This document shows, piece by piece, positions 12,632 through 24,432 of a stretch of 64,000 nucleotides of DNA. This DNA is from Pocillopora verrucosa (Eukaryota > Cnidaria > Anthozoa > Scleractinia > Pocilloporidae). Below the pieces are notes generated by a model, which was not told where the DNA came from, did no database searches, and saw nothing but the letters and a program-made list of their open reading frames with translations. Position numbers and translations under genes: made by a program. Within the stretch, counting starts at the first letter, position 1; the number at the start of each line of letters is the position of its first letter. The stretch spans positions 40,734-104,733 of the forward strand of contig NC_089316.1 in NCBI RefSeq assembly GCF_036669915.1, in the 5' to 3' direction.

Positions 12632-13702
12632 AGTTATATTAATCTATTATTTAACTAACACCATCTGCAAATTCAATATAGAATTAAAAAGCCAGTACTG
12701 TTAGTCAAGTGCAAATGTTTCTGTTACGAGAAAGAAACTTGAATGAAACCTTAAATTTCACACAAAAAAATTTAGTTACAGTTTGCGAAGCAAACGCGCC
12801 TTTTATGTCCTTTCTACGTTCTTTCGGCGTTTTTCCCTTGTAGAGGAGGGAACGTGAAAAACGCAGTAATTGATGGTAGCCACGAAACGATGATGTCGTT
12901 TCTTGGCTGCCATGAAAAGTCATAATGTATTTTCATTTTAAATTGGAGATGAAGTCTTCAAATTGTCAAATTGAATCACTCTCGTTAAGTGTTTTTGGAA
13001 TTAATATATTGTGCTGGATTGTCTCAGACAGTCTTAAATATCGACCGCAGGCGGTGTTGAAAAAAACAAATAAAAATCGGCCGATTGAAAAAAAAGTATG
13101 TTGCCAAGCAACGAATTGCAAATTTAGTTTATCAAAATACAGCCGCAGCAGAAACATTTGTATTTGCACTGACGTACTTTTTTTTGTACCCCAATCACTT
13201 TATTTGACCGCGTTAAATACGCATGCAATACGCGTATACATTGCGTCCAACATGCATTTTAGGGCATGGTTCGTCGACTCGTAAAACGTGAACGGACTTT
13301 TAAGGGGAAAACTTAAATGTTGTGATGAAAAAACTGTTTGGCAAATCTTCCAAGCTCCATCTGGAGAAGTATTTTTACTCAGAATATAACCAAACTATAC
13401 TTGCGGGGAAGTTTTCTTGTTTCCAGCTTTGGGTATGGATGCAACAGCATTTCAAAACCGAGTAGAACTGGGTTCTTTAAGTTTTAACGCACATGCTTTT
13501 TACGGCAAGCCGCTGGCCGATAAACCTCACTGTGGTTTTTTGATCGGTGATAATGATGGTATTCTCCTAGTTTGCCTCACGAAGATGTATTGACTACGGC
13601 TGTTATTGTCTAGTAGCTTTTCTGTGATACCAGGTATAACAGGAAGCTGTTTAGCCTCGTCAAAGTATTCCGATGCCTATCATTATTGTAAATTATGAGC
13701 GA

Positions 13703-13733
13703 AACACAGCGGTTGACGTTCGACCGCTGTGTT
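13703..13733. repeat. 31-bp palindrome, minimal copy of the AACACAGCGGTC element
   Basis: AACACAGCGGTTGACG is followed directly by TTCGACCGCTGTGTT, its near-perfect complement. It looks like the two ends of the element at 11696-11853 joined with the interior deleted. Confidence 0.6.
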
Positions 13734-14720
13734 GTGACCTGTGTTGCATCGTCGGAATGTTTAATGTAGCTATTGTCGGTTTAGTGAAAAAGGTTTGTCC
13801 GGGTACGAATATATAGTGTCAGAATTTGGGTGTCTCCTTTTTCAGCCGAAGAGTCGCGAAACGTTATTAATTTCCTTGTAAAAGCTTGGGCGGTACAGCC
13901 CGTTAATTCAGATCTTTTTCTGCAAAATTTTGATGTTTTTCTTACTATGTAAGAACAAGTAAGCACTGATGGAGCTTTCGTAAAAAATTCGGACATGTTA
14001 GAAATGTTATCCCAAACGGTGATAGTCTACTTATAGTTTTCTTGCGTTATTTTGTGCGTCTGCGTTAGATTAGATTAGGTTTGCATAGCTCTCTTTGGCT
14101 AAAAATATTCAACCAATCAGAGCAAGTTTACAGTATTTGTAACCAATTAGCAGCAAAGTTTTCTCTCAAGTACGTTTCATTCGTTTCCTTGCGTATTTCA
14201 CCGGCTGTCGTTTTCCCGCGCTTAGCATTGGCAATACGTTTCTTCTTCATGAGGTCTCATATATTGGTCTGTTTAAGATATCAGTTGGTGATTGGTCAAT
14301 GGGAAATTGCACTTAGCCTCCGTTGTTTCAAGCAGAGACATTTTTAGGTTTTCAACCGTTAACAAAAAGAGCAAGTGTTTAAGAATTGGTTACAACAACA
14401 GCTCTTTGAATTTGCCAGTCGACGAATTAAATACGCGGCGATAAGAATAAGGTTTATTAAGTCTAGATGACCTTATCATTTCGATCGCCAGATCTTGCGA
14501 TATACTTTTGTTGATCAACAGAACTTTAAAATACTCTCATTTACCTCGTTAGTTACTCAAATCCTCAGTTGTCTATAACAATATTATTTAATGACTCACG
14601 GTTCATCGTACAGAAATACATTACATTATTTATTTATCACGGTTTGCAGATACATCAGCTCGTTAGAATAACTCTTTCACTTCCACAATTTCACCTACCT
14701 ACATTTCCATCGATGTAAGT

Positions 14721-14856
14721 TACGAGAATTTGGTGTGAAGTCAAATCAGTTTCTTTTTGTTGATATTTTTCTTTATTCTCATCACCTGTCTGCTCAATAT
14801 TGTATTGATACTGTAAGAGGAAATTAGTTCCTCGTCACTTGTAGGAGTGAAAGGGT
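14721..14856 (+). repeat. Partial copy of the dispersed GAGAATTTGGT...GAGTTAAAGGG repeat
   Basis: It contains ACGAGAATTTGGTG, then ATTTTTCTTTATTCTCATCA, CTCAATATTGTATTGATACT and a terminal GGAGTGAAAGGG. The same blocks occur in the same order in the fuller copy at 18353-18557. Confidence 0.6.
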
Positions 14857-16434
14857 TGGGTGGCTTTGCCAGATTGTCCTTGTAACGCGTTTCTATCGCG
14901 TTTAAGACGCGTTTCTCATGCGTTCTTGGAACACGACAAGCCTCCTATCTAGCGCGCCAGTTTATTTTTTTTCTCGAGAAATCTAACTTAATTTTATTTT
15001 ACTAAACACGATAAAGACACAAGATTTACGTAGCGGTAATTTTTGTTTCCAAATCTGTAGTTTTAATTACAAGTTAATAGTCATATATATCATTTCAAAG
15101 GTGGAAACTTATTTCAAATAAAAGTTAAAAGTTATTGTTTATTTAATGTAAGTACCACGACGTATTAGGACTGTGAGAAGTAACAATTTGACCCAAATAA
15201 TACAGTGACAAAATTATTTAAGGAGGAATTCTCCTCAATGTACATGATCTTCAATGATCAATTGTAAATAGCCAGAGAAGATAGATATGTTGGCAAAAAA
15301 CTGTTAATGTATTTTTAAAGCAAATATTTGCAATAAAACCAAAGAAAAATCTTGAAATCTGTGTTTATGATTTCGACTTATTGGAGAGAGTCAGTGGTAA
15401 AAGAATTTTCCCAAATCTTGTACCCAGGCCTCCTACTGCCAAAAATTGAGAGCACAATTGCTAACATTGGTTGTGAAGAGGACAACTGACACAGGTTAAA
15501 AAGAGCCTTTTTTTTTTAAACTCTCCTTAGCTCATTTATTTGTCCCCTCTAAGTAATTAAAAAAAGTTTCCCCACCACTTTTCTGTCTATTAAAAAAATT
15601 AAGTGATAGGTAGATACTGTAATTACTTGCAAAGTGCTCTGGGCACTCATAAAATGTTTGAACCTTTGGAGCTGGCACTTATCTGAGGAGGGCACTTTTT
15701 CAAACTTGGGTGCTTATTTGATCCCCACCATTTTCAGCAAGTATTAAGTTAACTTTGCAACAAAACAAGAAATAATAACAAAATGTTTAGATGTCTATAC
15801 ACAGGCAGTGAATTAAGAGATTGTAAGTGAGTCATGAAGTAATAATCAAAACTCCTCCTTATTTGAGGTTGGGTGCTTAATCAAATAAACAGGGATTTCT
15901 TAAATTTGTTTCTTGAGATAATTTTCAAGATGATTTTTAAATATCTGACATAATGCATCCTGCAATTCCAAGCTCCAACATTTCCTCTCCCTCCCCTCCC
16001 CCAAGCAATGCTTTGGGCATTTGAACTTTTGACCATAAATTTATTCGAATATCTCCCCTCCCCCCCCCCCCCCCTCAGGGTAAAGCTTGTGTTTCAATGC
16101 CCGAGCCAATTTTTTTGTACAAGGCCATATCAGTGACAGTGACCTTCTACACATTGACAAAGTGTTGAAACCCAGACCTTGTAGACCGTTTCTTCTGAGC
16201 CATTCACTTGCAAAATGAAACTATTTACCTTGAACACCTCAACATTTAAAGATTCAATTATTGCATTCTACTTGTATTCCCACCCCACCCCAGCAGGGCA
16301 AGGTTCAGATTTCCCACCCCCCTAGGCACAGACCATGGTCAAATGCTGGTGAGTTACCCAAGGCAGGGGGGACGTTGAAGCTTTAAGTTTGTTGGGAAGT
16401 AAAGTAAATATATCCAGTAATTGCTCTCTGGATG

Positions 16435-19400
16435 CTATTCATCATCATCACTATCTGAATCCTTAGCGTTCATCTGTTGCAAAGAACTTGTCATAACATC
16501 ATGAACTTTATTCTTTTTACGTGGATCCTCTTCTAAGTCTGTTTTTACTGCCCCAGTTTCAGCCAACATCCATTCCAATTCTATAAATATAGAGTATAGA
16601 GATATGGCACCAATATTAATCACTAAACAAGAAATAAATATGGAACATAAATTGATTTGTTTATAGTTGTGCCATCATGACTGGAGACATTTAGGATTGT
16701 AATATGCCCTTTGACCTAAGAGTGACTAGCATCTAATTTCTCCATATAATGTCAGCTCTGAATCACACACTTAGGTCACAAGAATAACAAATCTCTTGAT
16801 TGTTACACAAATTCTCCTCATCACAACCTAAAGAAATGTATAGAGAGCAGTAAAGAGAATACTGATACTGATGTGAGGGTGTAAAGAGTTAAAAAAAAAA
16901 ACAAAACCAATAGCTCAAAGCACTGAAATTTAAAGAGAGACTACTGCACAGTACCAGAGAATTCAGTTATCATCAGATCTCTGCCTCTCTCTTTTTATTC
17001 AATACAACTTACCTTCAATCTTAAGATTCATTCCTCCAAATGCAAAAGGTCCTACAAACTGTTTCTTCATGTCCTCTTCGCAGTAGATAAATATCGTTGG
17101 AAGATGTCTGTCAGGATAGTTTGGTATACATGTTGTTGATACACTCTTTAAAAATTTTGTGGTCGGAAACTTCTCAGCCAGGCGCGTGAGGAACTGATTT
17201 ACTAGTGTACATAATGGAACACTTTGCTAGGTTAAGGAAGATATGACTGTTAAATGCATGTTTTGTAAAAAATAATAATCATATTTTTTTAATCTCAAGA
17301 CATGTTCAGCAGTCCCAGACTTGATTTTCAGCTGACCCTTTAATTCACAAGATCTGTTTGTTAATTCTCCTGTCTAACTGCCACCCATTTCCTTGTCAAT
17401 GAGTTCTGAGAATTTGGTGCTGGATCAAGATAACAACCTCTACCTGATGAGTTTGAGTATTCTTATTACCTGCTTGCTGGATAATGTGGGGGATATTATA
17501 GAGAGAAGTTACAAGTTAATCACTTTTGGGACTTAAAGATTTCAGTTTATCTTTCTTACAAGTAAAAGGTTGCTTCTTTTGAGAGGAAACGATAACATTT
17601 CTACCATGGTTATTTTTTAAAATATGGATGTTTAAGGGAAAAACATTTTAATGTTAATTGCTTTCTTATACTTGTAACATTGTATTCCATGATAGACGCA
17701 AGGTGCTCCATGCTAGTCCACAAAATATTCCATGGTAGATGCAAGCTTTTTTTTTCAATCCTCTACACCCTAATATCATAATGCATATTCTCCACACTGT
17801 TCTCTATACATTTCCTAAGGTGTTGACAAGGAGAATTTGTTTAACAATCAAGGGCTTCTTTGGTTGTTGATCATTTTCTCCATTCTCATGACCTTACTGT
17901 GTGATTCAAAGGTGATACTGTGAAGAGAAATTCTATGCAAGTCATTCTTAAGGATCAAACAGAGACTGATCCTTATTTATAACAAATTGACACATGTGGA
18001 TCACAAAAGGATACCCAGGCTTGTAGAGATGAAGAACAACCCAGATTCCTTTGCCAGCTTTATTGACTTCGTCCACATAGTCCTGGGCAGAAATCTCTCT
18101 AACATCACCAAATTTGGATGCCTTCTGAAATTTCTGTATTTCTGCCAATCTTTGTTGTCTTCAAATAAACCAAATTAAATAAATAAAAATAAAAAACCAT
18201 AATACTCAAATGTAGAGAAATGGTGACTCCCTCTAAGAAGATGTACAGGTGAAAGAATAATCCTAGATACCATTCAGTGCCCTGTGTCTCTGGAGTTTTA
18301 ATGAAAATGTTTATAGGATTTTGTATCCAAAGAACAAGATGCTTAAATTAATCCTTTAACTCCCAGATCAAATTTGTAATTCTCCTTACTGTCAACCATA
18401 CAATATTCTTTTAATGTTCGTTCAGAGAATTTAGTATTGGATCAACTAATTATCCCCAAACTGATATTTTTCTTTATTCTCGTTACTTATCTGGTTGATA
18501 TTGTATTGATATTGTAAGGAGAAATGCTGTCTTGGTCACTCATGGGAGTTAAAGGGTTTAGAATGATTTAAGGTCATACCTATGAATCTAACAAGAAAAA
18601 GAGTCGCAGTCACTTTAAACAATACAGTCTGTCCCAAAGATGTACCACAAGGACTCATCTCTACATGCCACCTAGGGTATCCTTCAAACTGGTAGAGTGC
18701 CTCCACTTTCACAAGAGAGGGGTGGGTGAGAAACACAAATGACTAGTTTGTTCTCTTACATGCATAATCAGTTATATAAACCTCAGAGATTAACACAGAT
18801 TATAACAATTGGATAGAAGAAAAAGGTGAAAATTCAATAGGCAAACAGTCACACAGGGAGTCTGTAGTCAACCAGTCTTAGGACTAACTTTGAACCATTC
18901 TGATAATAAAACTCACTTTACAACATCAAGAATTTCAATACACTGTTTAAGATATTTATTAGGTAAAAGCTGGTTTTCACATGTAGGGAAATCCTAGATG
19001 ATTGGTAATTTCACTATTTCCCAACTATTGCAGATTTTGTGGATGTAAATTGAGAGAGTACCAGATGTTTGTCTTGGTAGATTATAGACACCACTTCAAC
19101 ACTTCATTTGTGACTCATGAGCAGTGGAGCCAAACAATATAAGGAAATTGGTAACCAGGTAAAATTATCACCAATGTCCCCAACAGTAAAAGTATGAGTT
19201 TTTCTTATCTTCAATAATCTCTGATCATTGCAGAAATCTGGGACACGCAGAGAAAATATAAGTACCTTAGAGGTTCTGAAAATTGTCGCTCACTTTGTTC
19301 AGAAGATTGTTTTAAAATTCTGGACTCTGCTTCCACAAGCTTCCAATTGAAAATTAAGGAAGCCATGCACATCCTTTGGGCGCAGCCGTCTTTAAATTTG

Positions 19401-20288
19401 CAGGTCAAACACTGATCTTAATTTATCCCTTTCAAACTAATCAGTCTCCCTTAGAATAAATAGTTTCACTTTTTTTTTGGTTTTTTTAATTATTCTTGTT
19501 AACATCTCACTTTATTATACTATTTATTGCATAATTTCATTTTGTTTCTCATTAAAAAACTGACAATGGATGATGCTTCATCTGAAACATGTACTGTTTT
19601 CATTAAAAATTATAAAACAAATGAATTTCAAAAGCATTGTGTGGTTCATCACAGCGATAATATAATATGTAATAAATACATATAAATGCCTCTGATTTTC
19701 AACCATCTCAGAAAGTCAGGGATGTCTTCCATTCCAAAACTTCCTTAGTCTGAAAACTCTGAGACAGGTCGGGAATGGTGAAATTTCTAACCATCTAGGG
19801 TTTTCTTGACATGAAAAACCAGGTAACGTCAGGTAAGAGTAAAAAGAAAAAAGTTATTTTGTTGACTGAACTGACAATTGGCAAGTATCTGTCTTTAACT
19901 CCTTAACACAAGGTATTTTTATTTTGAATCAGCTAAGGTTTACCATTTTCATACTTCAAGTTTTCATTGCCTTATATGGTAAAAGCAAGATTGTCATTGA
20001 CAGCAATAGCTTTCACGTCCACTTCATGCCGAGATAAGAAAATAAAATCCGTACAAAAAAAATTTCCTACCTATACTGTAGCAAAACACGTTCATCTTCT
20101 TCATCTTCCAGTTCCTCAAGTTCCTCTAAAGTCATATCTTCATACGCTTTCACTACATTTCCTGTTTTCTGTTGGACAGTTTCTTCTACAAGATCGATAA
20201 GTTGATCTTCACTAACTTCTTTTTCGGGTAAAATTCCGTGTCGACGTAAGGCATCGTTCCATTGGGTATCCTCGCTGGGGTTTTGCAT
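16435..20288 (-). CDS. PDCL3: Phosducin-like protein 3 (PDCL3), four exons
   Basis: Cytosolic thioredoxin-fold co-chaperone; family members bind the CCT/TRiC chaperonin and assist folding of actin, tubulin and some receptors. Minus-strand exons are 20288-20071, 18158-18015, 17221-17013 and 16580-16435, with GT/AG borders and matching phases, giving 238 residues, close to human PDCL3 at about 239. Exon 1 has the family N-terminus ([20 protein letters not shown]) and the acidic [19 protein letters not shown] helix. Exon 2 has [16 protein letters not shown] and [10 protein letters not shown]. Exon 3 has [29 protein letters not shown] and [12 protein letters not shown]. Exon 4 has [20 protein letters not shown] and ends in an acidic DSDSDDDE tail before the stop at 16435-16437. 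Each exon matches the family in order with no breaks, so the gene appears intact. Introns carry several short dispersed repeats. Confidence 0.95.
16757..16890 (-). repeat. Dispersed repeat copy in PDCL3 last intron
   Basis: The blocks TTAGGTCACAAGAATAACAA, AATGTATAGAGAGCAGTAAA and GAGAATACTGATACTGATG match in reverse orientation the repeat at about 17768-17905 and in the same orientation the copy near 38716-38822. These three share one family. Confidence 0.55.
17768..17905 (+). repeat. Dispersed repeat copy in PDCL3 intron 2
   Basis: It starts CCTAATATCATAATGCATAT and includes TCTCTATACATTTCC, GACAAGGAGAATTTG and CATTCTCATGACCTTA. It is the plus-orientation member of the family described at 16757-16890. 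Confidence 0.55.
18353..18557 (+). mobile_element. Short terminal-inverted-repeat element (CCTTTAACTCCCA...GGGAGTTAAAGGG)
   Basis: The left end reads CCTTTAACTCCCAGATC and the right end CATGGGAGTTAAAGGG, which are inverted copies. The interior has AGAGAATTTAGTATTGGATC and GATATTGTATTGATATTGTA. It is non-coding and about 205 bp, typical of a MITE. Partial copies lie at 14721-14856 and 22101-22236. From memory this family is abundant in stony corals. Confidence 0.7.
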
Positions 20289-20682
20289 TTCTTAGTGTGT
20301 TAACTTTGATTTGTTACCAATTATCGGGTGTTAAAAGTGAAAGAATTTGCTTCAACCCTCTGCTAACTTTACAATAACTTTACGATCATTGAAAGATTGG
20401 TAAATGGTCAGCAGCTTATATTTCCAAATATTGCTTTGTTTGTGTAAGTTTCACCAGGTATCTTGAACAACACAAACATCTTGAGCTAATTTTTCCCCAC
20501 TGAGATTATATTTTTCTTAAAAAATATACCATTTTCGATTACCGAATTTGATTCGAACTTTTCGTATTTATCGAGTCTTGACAGGATAGAAACAAAATCG
20601 TAGAAAAGTAGGTAATATTCTAAAGAAACCTTTGTGCACGCCGAGATAATTTGGTTTAATAAAATAAGTTTATAATGTAAAT

Positions 20683-20742
20683 AGTTTCTGAAGCTGACGT
20701 CTTCAGCGTCAGCCTTTCGCCAGCTTGAGCGAATTATGACAA
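20683..20742 (+). repeat. Fragment of the AGCTGACGT palindromic repeat family
   Basis: Reads TCTGAAGCTGACGTCTTCAG, then CGTCAGCCTTTCGCCAG and CTTGAGCGAATT. Compare the full palindrome at 46417-46584 and the fragment at 5741. It lies about 80 bp upstream of a tRNA-like repeat. Confidence 0.55.
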
Positions 20743-20825
20743 GTTCTATCTACAAATATTACGCTATCAACATTGTTGATCTTAGCAGCATGCAGGACGG
20801 GTGTCATATGAACTTCGCTAACCGT

Positions 20826-20935
20826 GGAGTCTATGTGGCTCAGTGGTAAAGCATCGGAGCGCGGAATCCGAAGGTTTGAGGTTCGATTCGTCATGGGAAC
20901 TCAGAATTTTTTCCTTGTCCCACGCTTGTGAAAAA
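20826..20935 (+). repeat. tRNA-derived repeat with a shared CTCAGAATTTTTTC tail
   Basis: The head has an A box (TGTGGCTCAGTGGTAAAGC) and a B box (GAGGTTCGATTCGTC). The tail reads GGGAACTCAGAATTTTTTCC and then TTGTCCCACGCTTGTG. The same tail follows a tRNA-like head at 60342-60468 and occurs inverted near 41826-41875. The cloverleaf is imperfect, so I call it a SINE-like repeat, not a tRNA gene. Confidence 0.6.
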
Positions 20936-22100
20936 ACGAAAAAAAAACTATGTCAAGTTTATATATGAAAAGTTTATGAAGATGGAGCTACGTTATTAGT
21001 AGGACTGCTTGGTAACTTGTCTAACATTAGAAATACAAGAATGATAAGTTGAATGAAATCTGAATGGGATTTAAGGGTGCCGATTTGAAAGATTAATTTT
21101 TGTTCTAGAGTTCTGTATCTTTTCAAACTGCCTAAACATGAAGAAAGGCCTCAGAAACCACGTCTAGCCTAGAATGATACGAGAGATCAAAGTGTCTAGC
21201 AAATTAAAGTGAATATGCAGTTTTCCTTCTAAAACTAGGAAACATACCAAATACACGATCATTTACTTGAAGTTATTTTCTAACAAAAGATTGCAAAGTG
21301 ATTATATGGTATTGAGGGGCCATTCTATATGACGCTACTGAAATTAATTGCGTCCTTTTAAACTTCTAGAGGATGGAAGGTTCACTCGATTCCAGTACTC
21401 TAACGGGCGTACATCAGTGTACGTGTTTGTCGGTGAGAGGCTGTGAACCTTAATGAAAATCTCTTCCGTTAGCAAACAGAATTAGAGGTTGCTAAACGTG
21501 GGCGTGTTGCTGCCTGTTGCATTTCTTTTTTTTTTTTGTTTCTTTTTCTGTTTAAATTCATATAAGCTTTCGTAGGCTTATCAGATTTACAATTGACGTC
21601 ATTGTATCCGGCAAAGATCTATGTACTATACCGGAAGTAAAGAAAAAAGCCGGTCTTCAATCACTAGATAAATTCTGTAATTCCTCAGGTCACACGATTA
21701 CAAAGAAACATTCTTTTCATTTTATGTTCTGACCGGTCACCTATGATAAGGAGATTTTTCACGAATTAGTAGTGACTACTTTTCCCAACACGTGCCGATG
21801 GGGAAATGTATAAATCATTGCGTAGAAGAACAACCACTTTCAAGTCTGAGAATCTAGCCTAGAACATTGAAGGAAAAGTGTCGTCGCAGCAACAGTAAGA
21901 TGTTATGACGAAAATGTGCATGCGCACGTGTAAGGAATGTGCTGGCCTTTACGCATGCGCCTGCGGCAGAGGAATGATTCTCTATAAAGAAGCAACAGCA
22001 ACCCTCGCTTGCAATAAAGATAAACCTAAATCCTTTAACTTCCACAGGTGATTAACATGCGACTTCTCTCTATAATATCCATACTATATCCAGCAAACAG

Positions 22101-22236
22101 GTGATGAGAATACTCTAATTTATCAGGTAGACGTTGTTATCGTGATTTAACTCCAAATTCTCATAAAAAATTTAAAAGGAATTGTTAGTTAAGGAGGGAG
22201 AATTACCAATCAGATCGTTGTAGTTTAAAGGTTTAA
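22101..22236 (-). repeat. Decayed copy of the CCTTTAACTCCCA element
   Basis: On the minus strand it shows TTTAAACTACAACGATCTGA, TGGTAATTCTCCCTCC and a distal ATTCTCATCACCTG, in the same order as the copy at 18353-18557 but more diverged. Confidence 0.45.
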
Positions 22237-23459
22237 AAAGTCGCCTACACTGAACGGATGAAAAGATACTGGCTGTAGCTACGCTTGTGCACGTTTGTTA
22301 TCAATGCTTAGTGTAACCTTTAATTGTCAAGTACTTTCTTTATTATTTTCAGTGGTCACACAGATCAAGAATTGTCAGTGATGCAGTTTGAAGTAAATAG
22401 TGATAGAACAAAGACTAAAAAGGCTGGCACTTTAAACAGTCGGTAACCAAATATTGATCCATATCCATCACACGTAGATTTTTGCAGTCAGTCAGTTTTC
22501 TTAAAAAAAAAAAACAACACTCGCGCTGTTCCACAAAGCGCACAAAAAAGACTTGAGAAAAAAGTTTGACTTTTCAGCAAAATTTTAAAATTATTTTCTA
22601 TGTTTTCACGAGCAATGACGTATTTTCCTTCAGCAAATCAAGAAATAAAGGCAATAAACTTGTCCTTAATGTAATCCCCTTTAAATTTCTAACTGGTTCT
22701 CTTATCGCTTGATCTTCATGACTCAATTGATATCCAATAAATCTCGTGATATCTTCTTTTTTCACAGGGGAATGTCACGTAAAGGCCACTTATGCCTCAA
22801 AGCAAAGGTCTTGTTCCCACAAAGTACTTAGTTGTCATGACAACTGATGACTGCGTCGGCGTACGACTGATATAAGGGTCAACTACTTTTTCAAGGCAGG
22901 AAATTTAAAAGCGTCTTTTAGTTCGAATCTTTGATGATTTTTTTGCTGCAATTGAGGGTCTTAAATCGCAAATTTTAGTTTAAAAGTTCACCAAGAGCTC
23001 TTTCAGCGAAGTCTTAATGCTTGATTCACAGCGTGCTAAATTTCTATCATTAAGTGAAGTAATCCTCTTAAACTTCAATGGCAGTTGGATTATCAATTGA
23101 TTTTTTCTTTTATGGGGATTATGCCCCTTCCTAATCAGTCAAAAAAATAAAATACTCAGAAACAATAAACTTCCAAAGGGATTACTTGAAAAATGATTAG
23201 GTCTGAGAACAATTCCATTAGGGGCTGTAATGTCCATTACCGCTCATCACGTAAAGGTTACCACAAGTGCAAGGGGGAGGAGAGGGTCATTATTTAGGTA
23301 GGTCATAGCTTTTGAGCCAGTTTAGACCAAATATTTTTGTCTTTTCGAAGCAAAACGAATAACAGGGAGAGAAAAGCAAGTAAAGCGATGATTCTCGCTG
23401 ATAAGCTGCAATTTCCTTCCATTGCAGAAGAAAAGAAAAGTAAAACAGAGATTCAGGCT

Positions 23460-23523
23460 TTGACGTGATTCAAACGCATGCCTCCCAGATGCTACAAACT
23501 GAGCTACAAAGCCACACGCAGGG
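23460..23523 (-). repeat. Degenerate tRNA-like repeat, minus strand
   Basis: The minus strand reads TGGCTTTGTAGCTCAGTTTG (A box) and then GCATGCGTTTGAATCACG (B-box-like). No full cloverleaf is present. Confidence 0.4.
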
Positions 23524-24416
23524 AGGACTGGGAGCGGGGGAACATTTTAGAGGGTTTTTCTACGCCTTAGAGGTATCTTCTTTAAAATTAAGAACTAGAA
23601 AAGTGAGCAAAATTTATCATCTGAACTTAATTCCCTACCGGCTTCGGAAGCGATGTGAATTTTAAACACAGCTCAAACGAGAGAGTATAAATATGTTCTC
23701 TTGAGCTCAAGTGCCCAATTCAAATACCACGTATGAAAACGTACGTGGACTTTAGAACCAGGATTGACCGCAGATGTGGAAAATGGCATGTTCTATTTTA
23801 TAATAGAGTCAGGAATTGGAGATTTGATCAGTTGGACCCCTGCCAAGAATCCCTAGGTGTATTCCCGCGCGTGAAAATCGCTCTAGAATAAAGCTTAATT
23901 TCTTTATTCAGTGGTACCACAGTTCTACTTAGCTTTTCTTTGCTTTTTAGACCCTATTACGCAAAATACATATGAAAGATACTGAAAACCACTCAAGACA
24001 GACAGGCAGACGGCGGAAACATTTATTTAAAACATTCCGTTAGAAGAGAGACATTTACTCAACCCCAGCAAAATAAAACGTTTTCGGCAAAGTTCTTATT
24101 ATATCTATTGCGTTAAGAACTTCAGCATCCTTGATCATTAAATAATGACGTAGCAAACATGTAATTTACGTTAAGTTTTGCATTTTTACAGTGTTTCAGT
24201 GCTTTGCCTTAAATGAAAAGCCTGCCCTATTTCAAGACCTTTCTAAACACGCCAAAACAAACTTCCGAGAGATATACAAATTTCTATCCGTTCCTCGTAA
24301 AACTGAAATTCCGTTAGTTGTGGGCCTTGTTTGAAGGGCAGCTCTGAATTCAAGGGAGATCTTAGGTTGTTCTACATGGACTAATAAAATTATCATGACA
24401 GGCTGGCTGACCTGGC

Positions 24417-24432
24417 GTGATCACGTGATCAC
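24417..24432. promoter_or_regulatory. Perfect 16-bp palindrome containing CACGTG
   Basis: GTGATCACGTGATCAC is its own reverse complement and has the E-box CACGTG at the centre, the recognition core of basic helix-loop-helix factors such as USF, Myc and Max. No gene starts close by, so a regulatory role is only possible. Confidence 0.3.

Larger units (their letters stand above)
12632..16434. other. Intergenic region between FGF and PDCL3
   Basis: No gene recognised. It holds the small palindrome at 13703-13733, a partial copy of a dispersed repeat at about 14721-14856, and a poly-C run near 16060. Open frames here, such as 12925-13284, show no family signature and lack splice context. Confidence 0.6.

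Noticed and set aside
20826..20900. Possible tRNA gene
   Set aside because: A and B boxes are present but acceptor and anticodon stems do not pair; shared tail with other repeats marks it as a SINE-like repeat.
21370..21432. Short exon-like stretch DGRFTRFQYSNGRTSVYVFV with AG and GTGAG borders
   Set aside because: Only 63 bases, no partner exons seen and family unknown.
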